DNA of 64,000 nt from an uncultured Eubacteriales bacterium (GTDB lineage: Bacteria > Bacillota > Clostridia > Peptostreptococcales > Anaerovoracaceae), in NCBI GenBank assembly GCA_902763505.1, contig CACWSO010000006.1, forward strand, positions 56,240-120,239, written 5' to 3'. Shown piece after piece: positions 17,296 to 26,134 of the stretch. Each line of letters starts with the position of its first letter. Position 1 is the first letter of the stretch. Below the pieces are notes generated by a model that saw only the letters and a program-made list of their open reading frames with translations, searched no databases and was not told the origin of the DNA. Made by a program: the position numbers and the translations under genes.

Positions 17296-17556
17296 TTAAA
17301 ACTCGCAATCTTCATCAATGATGCCCACGACCGCGGCGTCTGTCGGGATCGCGTCATCACCTGCCATTCTTCTTGCTGACGAACCAAGAGCGACCAGAAC
17401 GCGTTCGCCAACACCGGCGCCAACGGTATCGACTGCTACTACACGCTGGCCCTCATCTCTGCCGCCGATGACTTCGACGAGCATCAACTTGTATCCATTC
17501 AGCAGGTCAGTCTTTCTTGTTGACCAAATGTTGTCTACTACTCTCGCTGTAAGCAT
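17296..17556 (-). CDS. eutN: EutN/CcmL pentameric vertex shell protein (BMC-P)
   Basis: 86 residues, the normal length. Motifs include LTARVVDNIWSTRKTD, KLMLVEV and VAVDTVGAGVGERVLVALGSSARR, typical of BMC-P pentamers that cap the 12 vertices of the shell. It is the only BMC-P gene in the window, so it must provide all vertices. It lies between the PduS-like gene and a divergent BMC gene. Confidence 0.95.
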   Translation of the reverse strand: MLTARVVDNIWSTRKTDLLNGYKLMLVEVIGGRDEGQRVVAVDTVGAGVGERVLVALGSSARRMAGDDAIPTDAAVVGIIDEDCEF

Positions 17557-17561
17557 TTCTT

Positions 17562-17870
17562 TTATTCACCCTTCTTTCGTCTTTCCTCCGCATCGTCCTT
17601 GATTGCCTTGATGGCAGCTTCGACTGACGCGGTGTCTCCGAATATTGCTAACATTATCATATTCTGCGGACAGCTGCCGCGAATATCTTCTACGGTAACG
17701 CCGACTGTCTTTTCGGCGATATCGGACGCCACGACCATCTCGATCAGTTTCCCCTGAACGAGCCCTACTGCATCAATGTTTTCGGGTCTCTGATCCCTTG
17801 GGGAGCCTTTTCGATGCATCAGGATGTCGATCGTTCCTTTTGATGGCGTCTTTATGATCCTGAAATCCAT
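17562..17870 (-). CDS. Divergent small BMC-domain protein
   Basis: 102 residues. A basic N-terminal extension (MDFRIIKTPSKGTIDILMHRKG) precedes one BMC-like domain (DAVGLVQGKLIEMVVASDIA, then IMLAIFGDTASVEAAI). The domain lacks the usual GGxLVxxxxGDV pattern and the C-terminal region is short and charged. It may be a minor shell component or a lumen adaptor. It sits between eutJ and eutN. I recognise similar genes in glycyl-radical loci but know no function. Confidence 0.75.
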   Translation of the reverse strand: MDFRIIKTPSKGTIDILMHRKGSPRDQRPENIDAVGLVQGKLIEMVVASDIAEKTVGVTVEDIRGSCPQNMIMLAIFGDTASVEAAIKAIKDDAEERRKKGE

Positions 17871-17898
17871 GGCGCTCCTTTCTCTTCTAAACTACAAA

Positions 17899-18753
17899 TT
17901 AATACATTTCTTCCTGTTTACAACTGAGTGCGATGCCCAGCGGTGTTACGAACATCGGATTCTTCGGTTTGTATACCGGAATCCCAAGTCTCTTTTCGAG
18001 AGCCTTTTCAATACCCGTCAGACAGGCTGTACCTCCTACCAGGCAGATGGAATCAACATCGTGTCCCTCGATCTGCCGACGTATGATCGTCGCGCATTTG
18101 TCGATCACAGGTCCCATAACCGGGAAGATTTCTCTGTGATTCTTCACATCGCGCTTGTAGAGTTCTGCCTCTTCATACGGCATCTTGTACGCACCGGCCA
18201 ACACAAGTGAGAAATGGGTTCCTCCGGTCGGTTCATCGGCAATGTAGACGACTTCGCCATCCTTGAAGATTGAAATACCTGTCGTGCCGCCTCCGATGTC
18301 TACCACTGCGCCGTTTTCCAGTTTCAGAACCTGATTGGCTGCAGTCGGTTCATCAAGAACATTGCTGACCTCGAAACCTGCGCCCCTGACAACGTTTGCT
18401 ACAGCGCCGCCGTCGACATTTTCCGTTCCCGGCGGAATCGCTGCTGCTGCGTAGATCAATTCGTCCACACCAAGGGCTTCTTCCAGTTTCTCTTTCATTT
18501 CTCTGACCATGTGGATCGCGCCGACATAATCCACGACCATGCCGTCCCGCACCACGGTGGCGTACTTGTACGCGCCTGCTACCGGTTCGAAGTTCTCATC
18601 CAGTACCACGACTACCACGCAGGCAGTACCGAGGTCCACGCCGACGTAATAGATCGGGTCTTTTTTCTTCGAACGGATTGGATGTTCGACTACTCGCTCA
18701 AACTTCTCTACCAGTGTGTCACAGTAATCAAAGTTTATGCTTTTCTCTGACAT
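17899..18753 (-). CDS. eutJ: EutJ-like actin/Hsp70-fold ATPase
   Basis: About 284 residues. The actin-fold nucleotide-binding motifs are present: YVGVDLGTACVVVVVLDE (phosphate 1), AVVDIGGGTTGISIF (phosphate 2) and CLVGGTACLTGIE (adenosine). EutJ resembles a chaperone and is thought to help folding or assembly of compartment enzymes. I start at the ATG at 18751-18753 after GGAGGAGAAGG. It overlaps the preceding gene by 19 bases, implying translational coupling. Confidence 0.88.
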   Translation of the reverse strand: MSEKSINFDYCDTLVEKFERVVEHPIRSKKKDPIYYVGVDLGTACVVVVVLDENFEPVAGAYKYATVVRDGMVVDYVGAIHMVREMKEKLEEALGVDELIYAAAAIPPGTENVDGGAVANVVRGAGFEVSNVLDEPTAANQVLKLENGAVVDIGGGTTGISIFKDGEVVYIADEPTGGTHFSLVLAGAYKMPYEEAELYKRDVKNHREIFPVMGPVIDKCATIIRRQIEGHDVDSICLVGGTACLTGIEKALEKRLGIPVYKPKNPMFVTPLGIALSCKQEEMY

Positions 18754-19412
18754 CCTTCTCCTCCGAACGCTGCGCATATCATCTGATTCAGCTGATTAAT
18801 GATCTGGCAGACACGCTCAGGAATCTCCTTGTTGGTGCAGCGTACTTCCATGAGAACGACCAGAAATTCATGCAATGCGCATCTCAATTCATGCAAATGC
18901 AGTATCTCCTTGCCTTTCGCCATCTGAAGATGGAAACTGGTGATTTCAAAGCAATCTTCCAGTTCGCAGGAGAAGTTCTCACCATTGATACCACTGCACG
19001 GTGTGCACGCCAGTGCCGGGAAACTGCGTCCTTCTTCGTTCATCGCTTTGATGTCGTTGAAGTTTTCTCCCAATTCCAGCACCTTCTGTGCCATTACCGG
19101 ATCCTGATCGATGATATCGCTGGCCGTCTGCAAAAACAATGCACCTGTCGATCTTAAGGATGCCTCCAGACGTTTTTTGTTGAGAAGATCAGGGGTTCCT
19201 CCATTTGCCGATCTGTTCTGATTGTACTGGCCGACTACGACGCCGTCGCCAACCTGCATTGCCTCCCCATCAGCAGAATAAACGCTGATGTGACGATCCT
19301 GCAGGAACTGTCTGGCTCCCGGTGTCAGTCTGGTACCTGTATCAAGCTTATAGCTCGTGAACGGTGTACCCTTGTAAATCGTTCTCAAATCTTCTTCAGT
19401 AATATACTTCAT
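18735..19412 (-). CDS. EutT/EutQ N-terminal-like microcompartment protein, function unclear
   Basis: 225 residues. The N-terminus MKYITEEDLRTIYKG, then DTGTRLTPGARQFLQDRHI matches the N-terminal segment shared by EutT and EutQ. The rest is helical with cysteines in ALACTPCSG, NFSCELEDC and ELRCALHEF. EutT is a cobalamin adenosyltransferase, yet the key enzyme here is a B12-independent glycyl radical lyase, so either the protein has another role or serves another pathway. It overlaps EutP by 4 bases and EutJ by 19. Assignment to the family is moderate; activity is unknown. Confidence 0.6.
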   Translation of the reverse strand: MKYITEEDLRTIYKGTPFTSYKLDTGTRLTPGARQFLQDRHISVYSADGEAMQVGDGVVVGQYNQNRSANGGTPDLLNKKRLEASLRSTGALFLQTASDIIDQDPVMAQKVLELGENFNDIKAMNEEGRSFPALACTPCSGINGENFSCELEDCFEITSFHLQMAKGKEILHLHELRCALHEFLVVLMEVRCTNKEIPERVCQIINQLNQMICAAFGGEGCQRKA

Positions 19413-19870
19413 TGATCTTTGTCCCTTTCAATCATGAACTCACGTAGATGATTTTTTAGTTCTTCGATCCCCGTATTCTCTGTCAGGCTGACTGGGAAAT
19501 ACGGTGGCTCTACTCCAATCATTTTTAACTGCTTTTCGCAGATCGCCCTATTCTCCGGTTTCAGATCGGCCTTCATGATGACGCCAGTCACCGGGCACCG
19601 GAAAACTCTGGCAAATCCTGGAGAATATATTTCGGTAACATTGCTCTGATCCACCAGGATCAGGATGTGACCTGCATTGTTTTGTGCCGCGGATATGAGG
19701 TGCTTGTACATCCATGGGTTCTCAAGGTACGACCCAGGGACATCAATGGTGTACTTTCCAAAAATCATATCCTGCGTTTTTCTAAGCGGACCGTGATAGT
19801 CGTTGATGGCGTTGACCAAAGAGGTTTTGCCTGATTTGCCCGCGCCGATGACCATAATCTTTCGCCTCAT
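19409..19870 (-). CDS. eutP: EutP/PduV-family small GTPase
   Basis: 153 residues of Ras-like fold: P-loop GAGKSGKTSLVNA, switch DVPGSYLENPWMY and a base-recognition MKAD in GVIMKADLKPEN. EutP/PduV proteins associate with microcompartments and have been linked to their positioning and, in some systems, to phosphotransfer. It overlaps the EutS-like gene by 4 bases and the next gene by 4. A second EutP gene follows EutS paralogues in the divergent arm. Confidence 0.88.
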   Translation of the reverse strand: MRRKIMVIGAGKSGKTSLVNAINDYHGPLRKTQDMIFGKYTIDVPGSYLENPWMYKHLISAAQNNAGHILILVDQSNVTEIYSPGFARVFRCPVTGVIMKADLKPENRAICEKQLKMIGVEPPYFPVSLTENTGIEELKNHLREFMIERDKDQ

Positions 19871-20226
19871 GTCTTCGTCACCGCCACTGTCGTAAAGTCC
19901 ATCAGATCGTGCAGTGTCTGCGTAACCGCAGTCAATGCCGTTTCCACGCTGTCTACATCCCCTGCGATAACGACAGAACCGGTGAAACGGTCGAGAAAAC
20001 CGATTTCCACTTGTGCTGCCTTTGTCGCAATATCCGCAGCGATGATCGCTGTTTCATAGGGCGACAGTGTGAGTATTCCGATGGCGCCCAGATCGTCGAT
20101 TCCGAGACGTTCGTAGATATCCCCAACCGGTGCAGCGATGACATGAGCAATTGTCACCTGTTTGCCGGGTACCGACTCTTCGATGACACGATTCAGTTGT
20201 TGCTTTCCATCTTCAAGAAATCCCAT
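19867..20226 (-). CDS. EutS/PduU-type circularly permuted BMC shell protein
   Basis: 119 residues. The permuted BMC domain is recognised by RVIEESVPGKQVTIAHVIAAP, TLSPYETAIIAADIATKA and GFLDRFTGSVVIAGDV. These hexamers have a beta-barrel over one face and can be bent. It lies between CutD and EutP. Two paralogues with the same signature are in the divergent arm. Confidence 0.92.
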   Translation of the reverse strand: MGFLEDGKQQLNRVIEESVPGKQVTIAHVIAAPVGDIYERLGIDDLGAIGILTLSPYETAIIAADIATKAAQVEIGFLDRFTGSVVIAGDVDSVETALTAVTQTLHDLMDFTTVAVTKT

Positions 20227-20247
20227 CCTGTATCCTCTGTCTTATCG

Positions 20248-21195
20248 CTAGTGCCTGATTACGGATACCGGCAGATCATACTTCTTGATCCACCCTTCGA
20301 TACGGTCCAAATCTTCCTGTTCCAGCTTCACCTCATCGGTGATCGCATATTCCATATCCAACTGGCCGTACTTGTTTACGCCCATCTTGTGATATGGCAA
20401 CAGGTCGATTCCCTTGAAATTTTTGAGATCCTTATACGGAAGCAAAAATTCCATGGTGTTTTCGATTTCTTCCTGACTGTCGTTGACGCCTTTTAACATC
20501 GGCATACGGATCTGGACATTGTGCCTGCCCTCAAGCAGGGTCGCCAAATTGTCAAGAATAATCTCGTTGCGCACTCCGGTCAGTTCACTGTGACGATCTG
20601 AATCGAAGTGCTTGATATCAAACAGGAAGAGATCCACAAACTCGGCCAGTTTCAGAATCGTTTCCTTCTTACAGTAGCCGCAGGTTTCAATTGCGGTATT
20701 GATTCCTTCCTGTTTTGCTGCCTGCAGCAGTGAAAGTGCAGCCTCTGGCTGGGCAGTGCATTCACCGCCGCCCAGAGTAACGCCGCCACCTGAAACATCA
20801 TAGAATCCACGGTCTTCCTTAACGATATCCATCAGTTCGGATATGGTCTTCTGTTCTCCGCAGATTTCCAAGGCATTGTAGAGACAAGCGTCTTCACAGG
20901 CTCTGCATCCCACACAGTCGATGCTGCGATCCACGAAGTGTCCGTCGGGACCCATCTGATGGATTCCGACAGGACAAACCGGAACGCATGCTCCACAGGA
21001 GACGCAAACGTCACGTTTGAACATCACCTGTGTCTTACGCTGCAAGCCTTCTGGGTTAGCGCACCACTTGCATCTCAATGGACAACCCTTAAAGAATACC
21101 AGTGTCCTGACACCCGGGCCGTCATGCATATTATATTTTTGAATATTGAATATGACCGCTTTACGTTCGATCAAATCTCCATTCTTGCTGCTCAT
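20248..21195 (-). CDS. cutD: Choline TMA-lyase activating enzyme (radical SAM)
   Basis: About 315 residues. The radical SAM cluster is bound by Cys38, Cys42 and Cys45 in KGCPLRCKWCANPEG. Two additional ferredoxin clusters follow (CVSCGACVPVCP and CVGCRACEDAC), as in glycyl radical activases with an insert. It uses S-adenosylmethionine to place the glycyl radical on CutC. The ATG at 21193-21195 follows a GGGAAGG site; an upstream TTG would overlap it. The gene is 27 bases downstream of cutC. Confidence 0.94.
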   Translation of the reverse strand: MSSKNGDLIERKAVIFNIQKYNMHDGPGVRTLVFFKGCPLRCKWCANPEGLQRKTQVMFKRDVCVSCGACVPVCPVGIHQMGPDGHFVDRSIDCVGCRACEDACLYNALEICGEQKTISELMDIVKEDRGFYDVSGGGVTLGGGECTAQPEAALSLLQAAKQEGINTAIETCGYCKKETILKLAEFVDLFLFDIKHFDSDRHSELTGVRNEIILDNLATLLEGRHNVQIRMPMLKGVNDSQEEIENTMEFLLPYKDLKNFKGIDLLPYHKMGVNKYGQLDMEYAITDEVKLEQEDLDRIEGWIKKYDLPVSVIRH

Positions 21196-21222
21196 GTTAC
21201 GCCTTCCCTGCAATCAATCTAG

Positions 21223-23811
21223 TTAAAACTTAGTCAGCATTGTACGGCTGATGATTTCATCCTGTACATCCTTGCACAGTTCTGTGAAGAATGCGGAGTA
21301 TCCGGCAACACGTACAACCAGATCTCTGTAGCTGTCCGGATCCTTCTGTGCAGCCAGCATGTCTTCGTTGTTGACATAGTTGAACTGCATTTCGCCGTTA
21401 CCGAACATACTTGCTGTTCTCAGCAGTGTGATGATACCCTGCTCGCCTTCCGGCGTATCCAGAATACCAGGCATCAGCTTGAAGTTATGTACAAGACCGA
21501 TGTTCATATCATCGTTCGCCATCTTGGATACGGACTTGATGATCGCTGTAGGGCCCTTGTAGTCAGCACCCTGTGTCGGTGAAATACCATCGGACAGCGG
21601 AGTCCAAGCCTTACGTCCGTTAGCAGATGCTCCAGTCAGCTGACCAAACGGTGTGTTGTTCGAGATGGACAGTGTACCGTGGGACAGTCTGGAGTACAGT
21701 GTCTTGTACTTCTTGTGCTCATGCTCTGTAAAGTCGATGATGTCGTTGCAGAAGAAGTCTGCATAGTCATCGTCGTTACCATACTTCGGAGCTGCCAGGC
21801 AGTCTTTCTGAACCTGCTCATATCCGACGAAGTCAGCCTTCAGTGCTTCGTTGAGCTGATCCAGCGTGTACTTCTTGTCGTCGAATACCAGCTTCTTGAT
21901 TGCTGCCATAGAGTCAGCGTAAGTAGCCAAACCTGACCATACAACACCAGGTCCGAAGTTGTACATCGCACCGCCTGCTTCAACGCCGCGGCCATTTTCC
22001 ATACAACCTTCAAACATGATGGACATGAGTGGCTTCGGTGCCAGTTCCTTGTGGACTCTCTGTGAGATGACCGTCATAACGGATGTCCACTTCGTCATGT
22101 AGGAAATGGTAGCCTTAACAGCTGCGTCGAATTCTTCGAATGTCTTGTAGTTGCAGAGGTCTCCCAGATCCGGTGTAACCTGCTTGCCGTACCAGAGTGG
22201 AACACCGTGGTTCAGTGTCAGCTCGATGGCGATCGGCCACTGTGTATATGAAGTGGATGTCCACTGATACAGTCTGCCGGCCTTCTGCGGTTCTACGCAT
22301 CCCATCAGGCAGTAGTCTCTGGCGTCTTCTACGTCGATACCCTTCGCGAGCATCATCTTGATATGTGTATCGTCGAAGTGGCATGCTGGGAATCCCATTC
22401 CTGCTCTTACTACATCAACGATCTTTTCCATGTATTTCTGCGGTGACTTGTTGTGGATACGGCATGCCAGTGATGGCTGATAGATCTTAGTGAATCTTAC
22501 TGCATCCATCAGCAGGTATGTCAGGTCGTTTGTTGCATCTTCACCCTTACGAGTAACGCCGCCTACGCACATGTTTACGAATGGCTGATATCCTGCGAAG
22601 AACTTTGATGCGCCTTCGCTGGTTACCCACATCATCTCGGACATCTTGATCAGCATGCAGCTTGCCAGCTCGAATGCCTGATACTGTGTCATTCTGCCGG
22701 ATTCGATATCCGCCTTATAGAACGGATACATGTACTGGTCAACACGGCCGATGGACATACCAGTCTGGTTTTCTTCTACCGGAAGCAGTGATTCGATCGT
22801 CCATACGGACTGGATTGCTTCCCAGAAGTTTTCAGGCTTTCTGGCCGGTACCTTCAGGTTGACTTCTGAGATTCTCATCAGTTCCTGCTTACGTACAGGG
22901 TCATTGCACTGTGCTGCCAGCTGAGCAGCATATTCTGACATTCTTCTAGCGTAGATCATGACACCTTCTGTCGTATCGATAACGCCTTTGTAGAAGTAAA
23001 TCTTGTCAATATCTTCAGGGTTCGCATAATCCAGCTCAGCCAGATGTGCTTTTGCTTCATCCTGAATATCCTGCATGCCCTTCTTCATAAGGATGACGTC
23101 ATATCCAGGGTTGGAGTCGCCGCCGCCGTTCTCTGCGTGGTAGGAACAGTCTGATACATAAGATTCACCTGACAGTTCCCAGCCGCCGCACTCTCTGTAC
23201 TGGTCATAGCAGTGCTCTGCGACTGACTTGCCTCTCCAGAACGGAATCAGCTCTTCTCTGATGTATTTCTTGTCTTCTTCTGAAATGAAGAATGGATCCT
23301 GTGGTCTGGTGCCGATAGTCTCCAGCTCATCTTCCATCCACTCCCACGCGATATCCGGGGAGAATGCTCCTACACGAGGACCGCCAGTCGGGTTACCTAC
23401 GATCAGTTCGTTGTCCTGAATGATCAAAGGTGCTGTTTCGCAGCAACGTCTGAACGCTTTCGCTCTCAGGATGATCTTCGGCATACCCGGATGTTCCTTC
23501 GTAACCTCTGTAACCGCTCTCGCACGATATGTGGAGATGGACGGAACCTGCTTACGGTAGTTGTCCTTCAGTGCCAGAATACGAGGAGTAGGTCCATCCG
23601 GCTGCCAGCCTGGATCTGTCGGAGCAACGGATGCTGCCGGAGCAGCAGGCTGTGCTGCTGGTGCTGGTGCTGCCGCTGCCGGAGCAGCTGCTTCGCGCTG
23701 TGCGATATTGCTTGTCACACCTTCAAACATTCTCTTGAGGGCATCTCTTTCCTCAGGAGACATGTCTTTCGTTGCGGCTGCCAGCTTTTCTGAAAATTCA
23801 CGAATATCCAA
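21223..23811 (-). CDS. cutC: Choline trimethylamine-lyase, type I glycyl radical enzyme
   Basis: 862 residues. It cleaves choline into trimethylamine and acetaldehyde. The diagnostic residues are all present: Asp232 in GGDSNPGYD, Cys505 and Glu507 in MGCVEPQ, Thr in TSTSYTQWP and the radical Gly837 in RVAGYSAFF. The Cys-to-Gly spacing (332) equals that of the Desulfovibrio alaskensis enzyme (C489, G821). Residues 1-36 form an amphipathic targeting helix ([20 protein letters not shown]), followed by an Ala/Pro linker, so it is encapsulated. Its length marks it as the short type I form. cutD follows directly. Confidence 0.97.
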   Translation of the reverse strand: MDIREFSEKLAAATKDMSPEERDALKRMFEGVTSNIAQREAAAPAAAAPAPAAQPAAPAASVAPTDPGWQPDGPTPRILALKDNYRKQVPSISTYRARAVTEVTKEHPGMPKIILRAKAFRRCCETAPLIIQDNELIVGNPTGGPRVGAFSPDIAWEWMEDELETIGTRPQDPFFISEEDKKYIREELIPFWRGKSVAEHCYDQYRECGGWELSGESYVSDCSYHAENGGGDSNPGYDVILMKKGMQDIQDEAKAHLAELDYANPEDIDKIYFYKGVIDTTEGVMIYARRMSEYAAQLAAQCNDPVRKQELMRISEVNLKVPARKPENFWEAIQSVWTIESLLPVEENQTGMSIGRVDQYMYPFYKADIESGRMTQYQAFELASCMLIKMSEMMWVTSEGASKFFAGYQPFVNMCVGGVTRKGEDATNDLTYLLMDAVRFTKIYQPSLACRIHNKSPQKYMEKIVDVVRAGMGFPACHFDDTHIKMMLAKGIDVEDARDYCLMGCVEPQKAGRLYQWTSTSYTQWPIAIELTLNHGVPLWYGKQVTPDLGDLCNYKTFEEFDAAVKATISYMTKWTSVMTVISQRVHKELAPKPLMSIMFEGCMENGRGVEAGGAMYNFGPGVVWSGLATYADSMAAIKKLVFDDKKYTLDQLNEALKADFVGYEQVQKDCLAAPKYGNDDDYADFFCNDIIDFTEHEHKKYKTLYSRLSHGTLSISNNTPFGQLTGASANGRKAWTPLSDGISPTQGADYKGPTAIIKSVSKMANDDMNIGLVHNFKLMPGILDTPEGEQGIITLLRTASMFGNGEMQFNYVNNEDMLAAQKDPDSYRDLVVRVAGYSAFFTELCKDVQDEIISRTMLTKF

Positions 23812-23845
23812 TGTTCTACCTCCCTTTCTTATAGGTTAATTATTC

Positions 23846-25354
23846 TCATTTATCATTCAATCCGTCGATCTTATTGATGATATCTCTCAACACCTGCTGC
23901 ACGCTTTTGACATCGTCTGCATAGTGCAGCTGTTCAATTGTTTTCGACGGGCTGTCTGTCAATCCTGTCCGTCCGAACATCTGGGCGTCTACTGTCTGCA
24001 TATCCCTGATGCCGAAACCGACTTTTCTCACATAGATCAGATTCCCCGGTGATACATTATCTGATGTAATACCATATCCTGCTGTACCGCTGCCCAATGT
24101 CATGGCCGGTGTCAGGTTTGTAGTAGCACCCATGCTGCCGAATGTTGCCGGTGTGTTCACCAGAACTCTTCCGACAGGCTTCTTGAGTGCGAAATCACGT
24201 ACTACATTTTCCGCCTTGGAATGGATCACCAGTGTATGCCCTTGCTTCAAAGTCAAAAGCAATTCGATGCATTTCTCACAGGCTGTCATCCAGTTCTCTT
24301 CGATGAAGTACGCCATAACCGGACCGAGTTTCACATGCGTGTACGGATTTCTCGTCGATGCATATTTCTCTTCAGAGATCAACAGTACGGTTCCTTCCGG
24401 TACGCTGAATCCTGCCTTCTGAGCCAGCTTCTCGGCCGGGATGCCGATCAATGCCTCATTGGCGCTGCCATCAGAATGGAATATGATGGAGGCCAGCTTC
24501 TTTGATTCCTCACTGCTCATGAACCATGTATGGTTACGACGGAATTCTTCTTTGACTTCATCCGCGATGGGAGCATCTACTACAACTGTCTGCTCCGCAG
24601 CAGGAAGCACTCCATTATCAAATGTCTTGCTTGCAATGATATCCCGAACCGCTTGTTGGATGTCAGCCGTTCTTTCGATAAAGACAGGACCATTTCCTGC
24701 TCCGCCGTAAATCAGCGGTTTGTTGGAGTCCTGCGCCGCCTTGAGCATCCCCGGAACGCCTGTATTCAGAATCATGGCTGTGTGCTCATGATTCATGAGT
24801 TCGATCGTTCCGCTGGCTGTTACTGTGTGCATGTAGCACACGGCTCCTTCGGGCATTCCCGCCGCTTCACCTGCTGCGATCATGATGTCCAGTGCTCTGC
24901 CGATGGTCTCCTTCGCTCTCGGATGAGGAGAGAACACAATGGCGTTGCCAGACTTGATCGCGATCAGTGTCTTGTAGATCGTTGTCGATACAGGACTTGT
25001 TGCCGGACAGAGTGCTGCGATCACACCCATCGGCACACCGATATCGACGATCCCCTTCTGCGGATCATCACTGATCACACCTACGTAGCGTTTGCCCCGC
25101 AGCTGTTCTCTAAGATACGTGCAGACAAAATGGTTCTTGGCATATTTGTCCTTCCAGTTACCGAAATCCGTCTCGTCAGCAGACAGGACCGCTAGTTCCT
25201 CGATATGAGGCTGTACTGCATCTGCCATTGCTTCGACAAATGTATCCAGCTGCTCCTGAGGCAAAAGCGCCAGCCATTGCTGAGCATGGTATGCATTCTC
25301 TGCCAGAATACGCGCTTCCTGGATGGAGAGAAGATCGTTATCTATGATATTCAT
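23846..25354 (-). CDS. Aldehyde dehydrogenase homologue lacking the catalytic cysteine
   Basis: 502 residues, collinear with the 577-residue dehydrogenase of the same operon. Cofactor segments are kept (ALCPATSPVSTTIYKTLIA, GGAGNGPVFIERTADI), but the nucleophile position reads NGVLPAAEQTVV: Pro251 (codon 24602-24604) replaces Cys251 of the partner. The raw sequence gives CCT there without ambiguity. It should not form the thioester, so it is probably a pseudoenzyme, perhaps a structural or regulatory partner of the active copy. The C-terminal helix (VQQVLRDIINKIDGL) resembles a shell-targeting peptide. It lies between the first shell genes and cutC. Confidence 0.9.
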   Translation of the reverse strand: MNIIDNDLLSIQEARILAENAYHAQQWLALLPQEQLDTFVEAMADAVQPHIEELAVLSADETDFGNWKDKYAKNHFVCTYLREQLRGKRYVGVISDDPQKGIVDIGVPMGVIAALCPATSPVSTTIYKTLIAIKSGNAIVFSPHPRAKETIGRALDIMIAAGEAAGMPEGAVCYMHTVTASGTIELMNHEHTAMILNTGVPGMLKAAQDSNKPLIYGGAGNGPVFIERTADIQQAVRDIIASKTFDNGVLPAAEQTVVVDAPIADEVKEEFRRNHTWFMSSEESKKLASIIFHSDGSANEALIGIPAEKLAQKAGFSVPEGTVLLISEEKYASTRNPYTHVKLGPVMAYFIEENWMTACEKCIELLLTLKQGHTLVIHSKAENVVRDFALKKPVGRVLVNTPATFGSMGATTNLTPAMTLGSGTAGYGITSDNVSPGNLIYVRKVGFGIRDMQTVDAQMFGRTGLTDSPSKTIEQLHYADDVKSVQQVLRDIINKIDGLNDK

Positions 25355-25384
25355 TTGTAATCACTCCCTCCGCCTGCATCTATC

Positions 25385-25699
25385 TTAATATGGTAATAAC
25401 TTATCTAAAGTGTAACGCTCGATGATCTTTTCGATGTCCGGATGCGGTGTAGCAATGACAACAGAACTGTAGACTTCTGTTCCCATTTCTGCGACTGCCT
25501 TAACGCCCGCTTCTACTGCGGACTTGCATGCGCCGACGTCACCTCTTACCAGTACTGAAATATATCCGGATGCAGTGTTCTCATATCCGATCAGCTCAAC
25601 TTCTGCTGCCTTTACCATAGCGTCTGCTGCCTGACAGATGAAGACCAGTCCGAATGTTTCGATCATTCCTAACGCTCTTCCGCTTCTTGCGCTTGCCAT
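25385..25699 (-). CDS. BMC-H microcompartment shell protein
   Basis: 104 residues with one BMC domain ([47 protein letters not shown]). The usual pore residues are altered (ENTASGY where other copies have GGGLV). I prefer the ATG at 25697-25699, eight bases from AAAGGA; an ATG two codons upstream is too close. Second gene of the operon. Confidence 0.93.
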   Translation of the reverse strand: MASARSGRALGMIETFGLVFICQAADAMVKAAEVELIGYENTASGYISVLVRGDVGACKSAVEAGVKAVAEMGTEVYSSVVIATPHPDIEKIIERYTLDKLLPY

Positions 25700-25716
25700 C
25701 TTCATTCATTCCTTTC

Positions 25717-26019
25717 TTAATAGATATCCACGTCGTGACAGGATACAATATCGCCAACTTCCGGAATTGGCCTAGGGATAACGTTCTGTGCTGTCAGTGT
25801 TCCGATTGCTGCTGCCGCTTTTGCACCTGCTTCGACAGAAGCCTTACAAGCTGCAACATCGCCGGTTACGATGATTGTAACGAGCGTAGATCCGATGTTC
25901 TCGTAGGATACGAGTTCAACCTCTGCTGCCTTGAGCATCTTGTCGCATGCTTCTACCGCCGGAACCATTCCGATGGTCTCGATGAATCCAACAGCCTCTT
26001 TACCATAAAATCTCGGCAT
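25717..26019 (-). CDS. BMC-H microcompartment shell protein (first gene of the choline operon)
   Basis: 100 residues with one BMC domain: AVGFIETIGMVPAVEACDKM, STLVTIIVTGDVAACKASVEAG and NVIPRPIPEV. AAAGGAG precedes the ATG. It is the first gene after the MerR-type promoter at 26104-26134, which gives it the highest expected expression. Only 12 bases separate it from the next shell gene. Confidence 0.94.
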   Translation of the reverse strand: MPRFYGKEAVGFIETIGMVPAVEACDKMLKAAEVELVSYENIGSTLVTIIVTGDVAACKASVEAGAKAAAAIGTLTAQNVIPRPIPEVGDIVSCHDVDIY

Positions 26020-26103
26020 TTGACATAACTCCTTTCTATATGTTGCTTCGTTTGGATTGGATAAACTATTTACCTTAATAAATATATAGTTATAGTTATT
26101 GTA

Positions 26104-26134
26104 ATTTTACAAGTTACTCTTAGAGTAATGTCAA
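26104..26134 (-). promoter_or_regulatory. MerR-type promoter of the choline operon
   Basis: On the minus strand TTGACA (26129-26134) and TAAAAT (26104-26109) are separated by 19 bases, the overlong spacer typical of MerR-activated promoters. The spacer contains the perfect dyad TTACTCTTAGAGTAA at 26114-26128. A MerR gene lies in the divergent arm. This would drive cutC, cutD and the shell genes. Confidence 0.8.
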
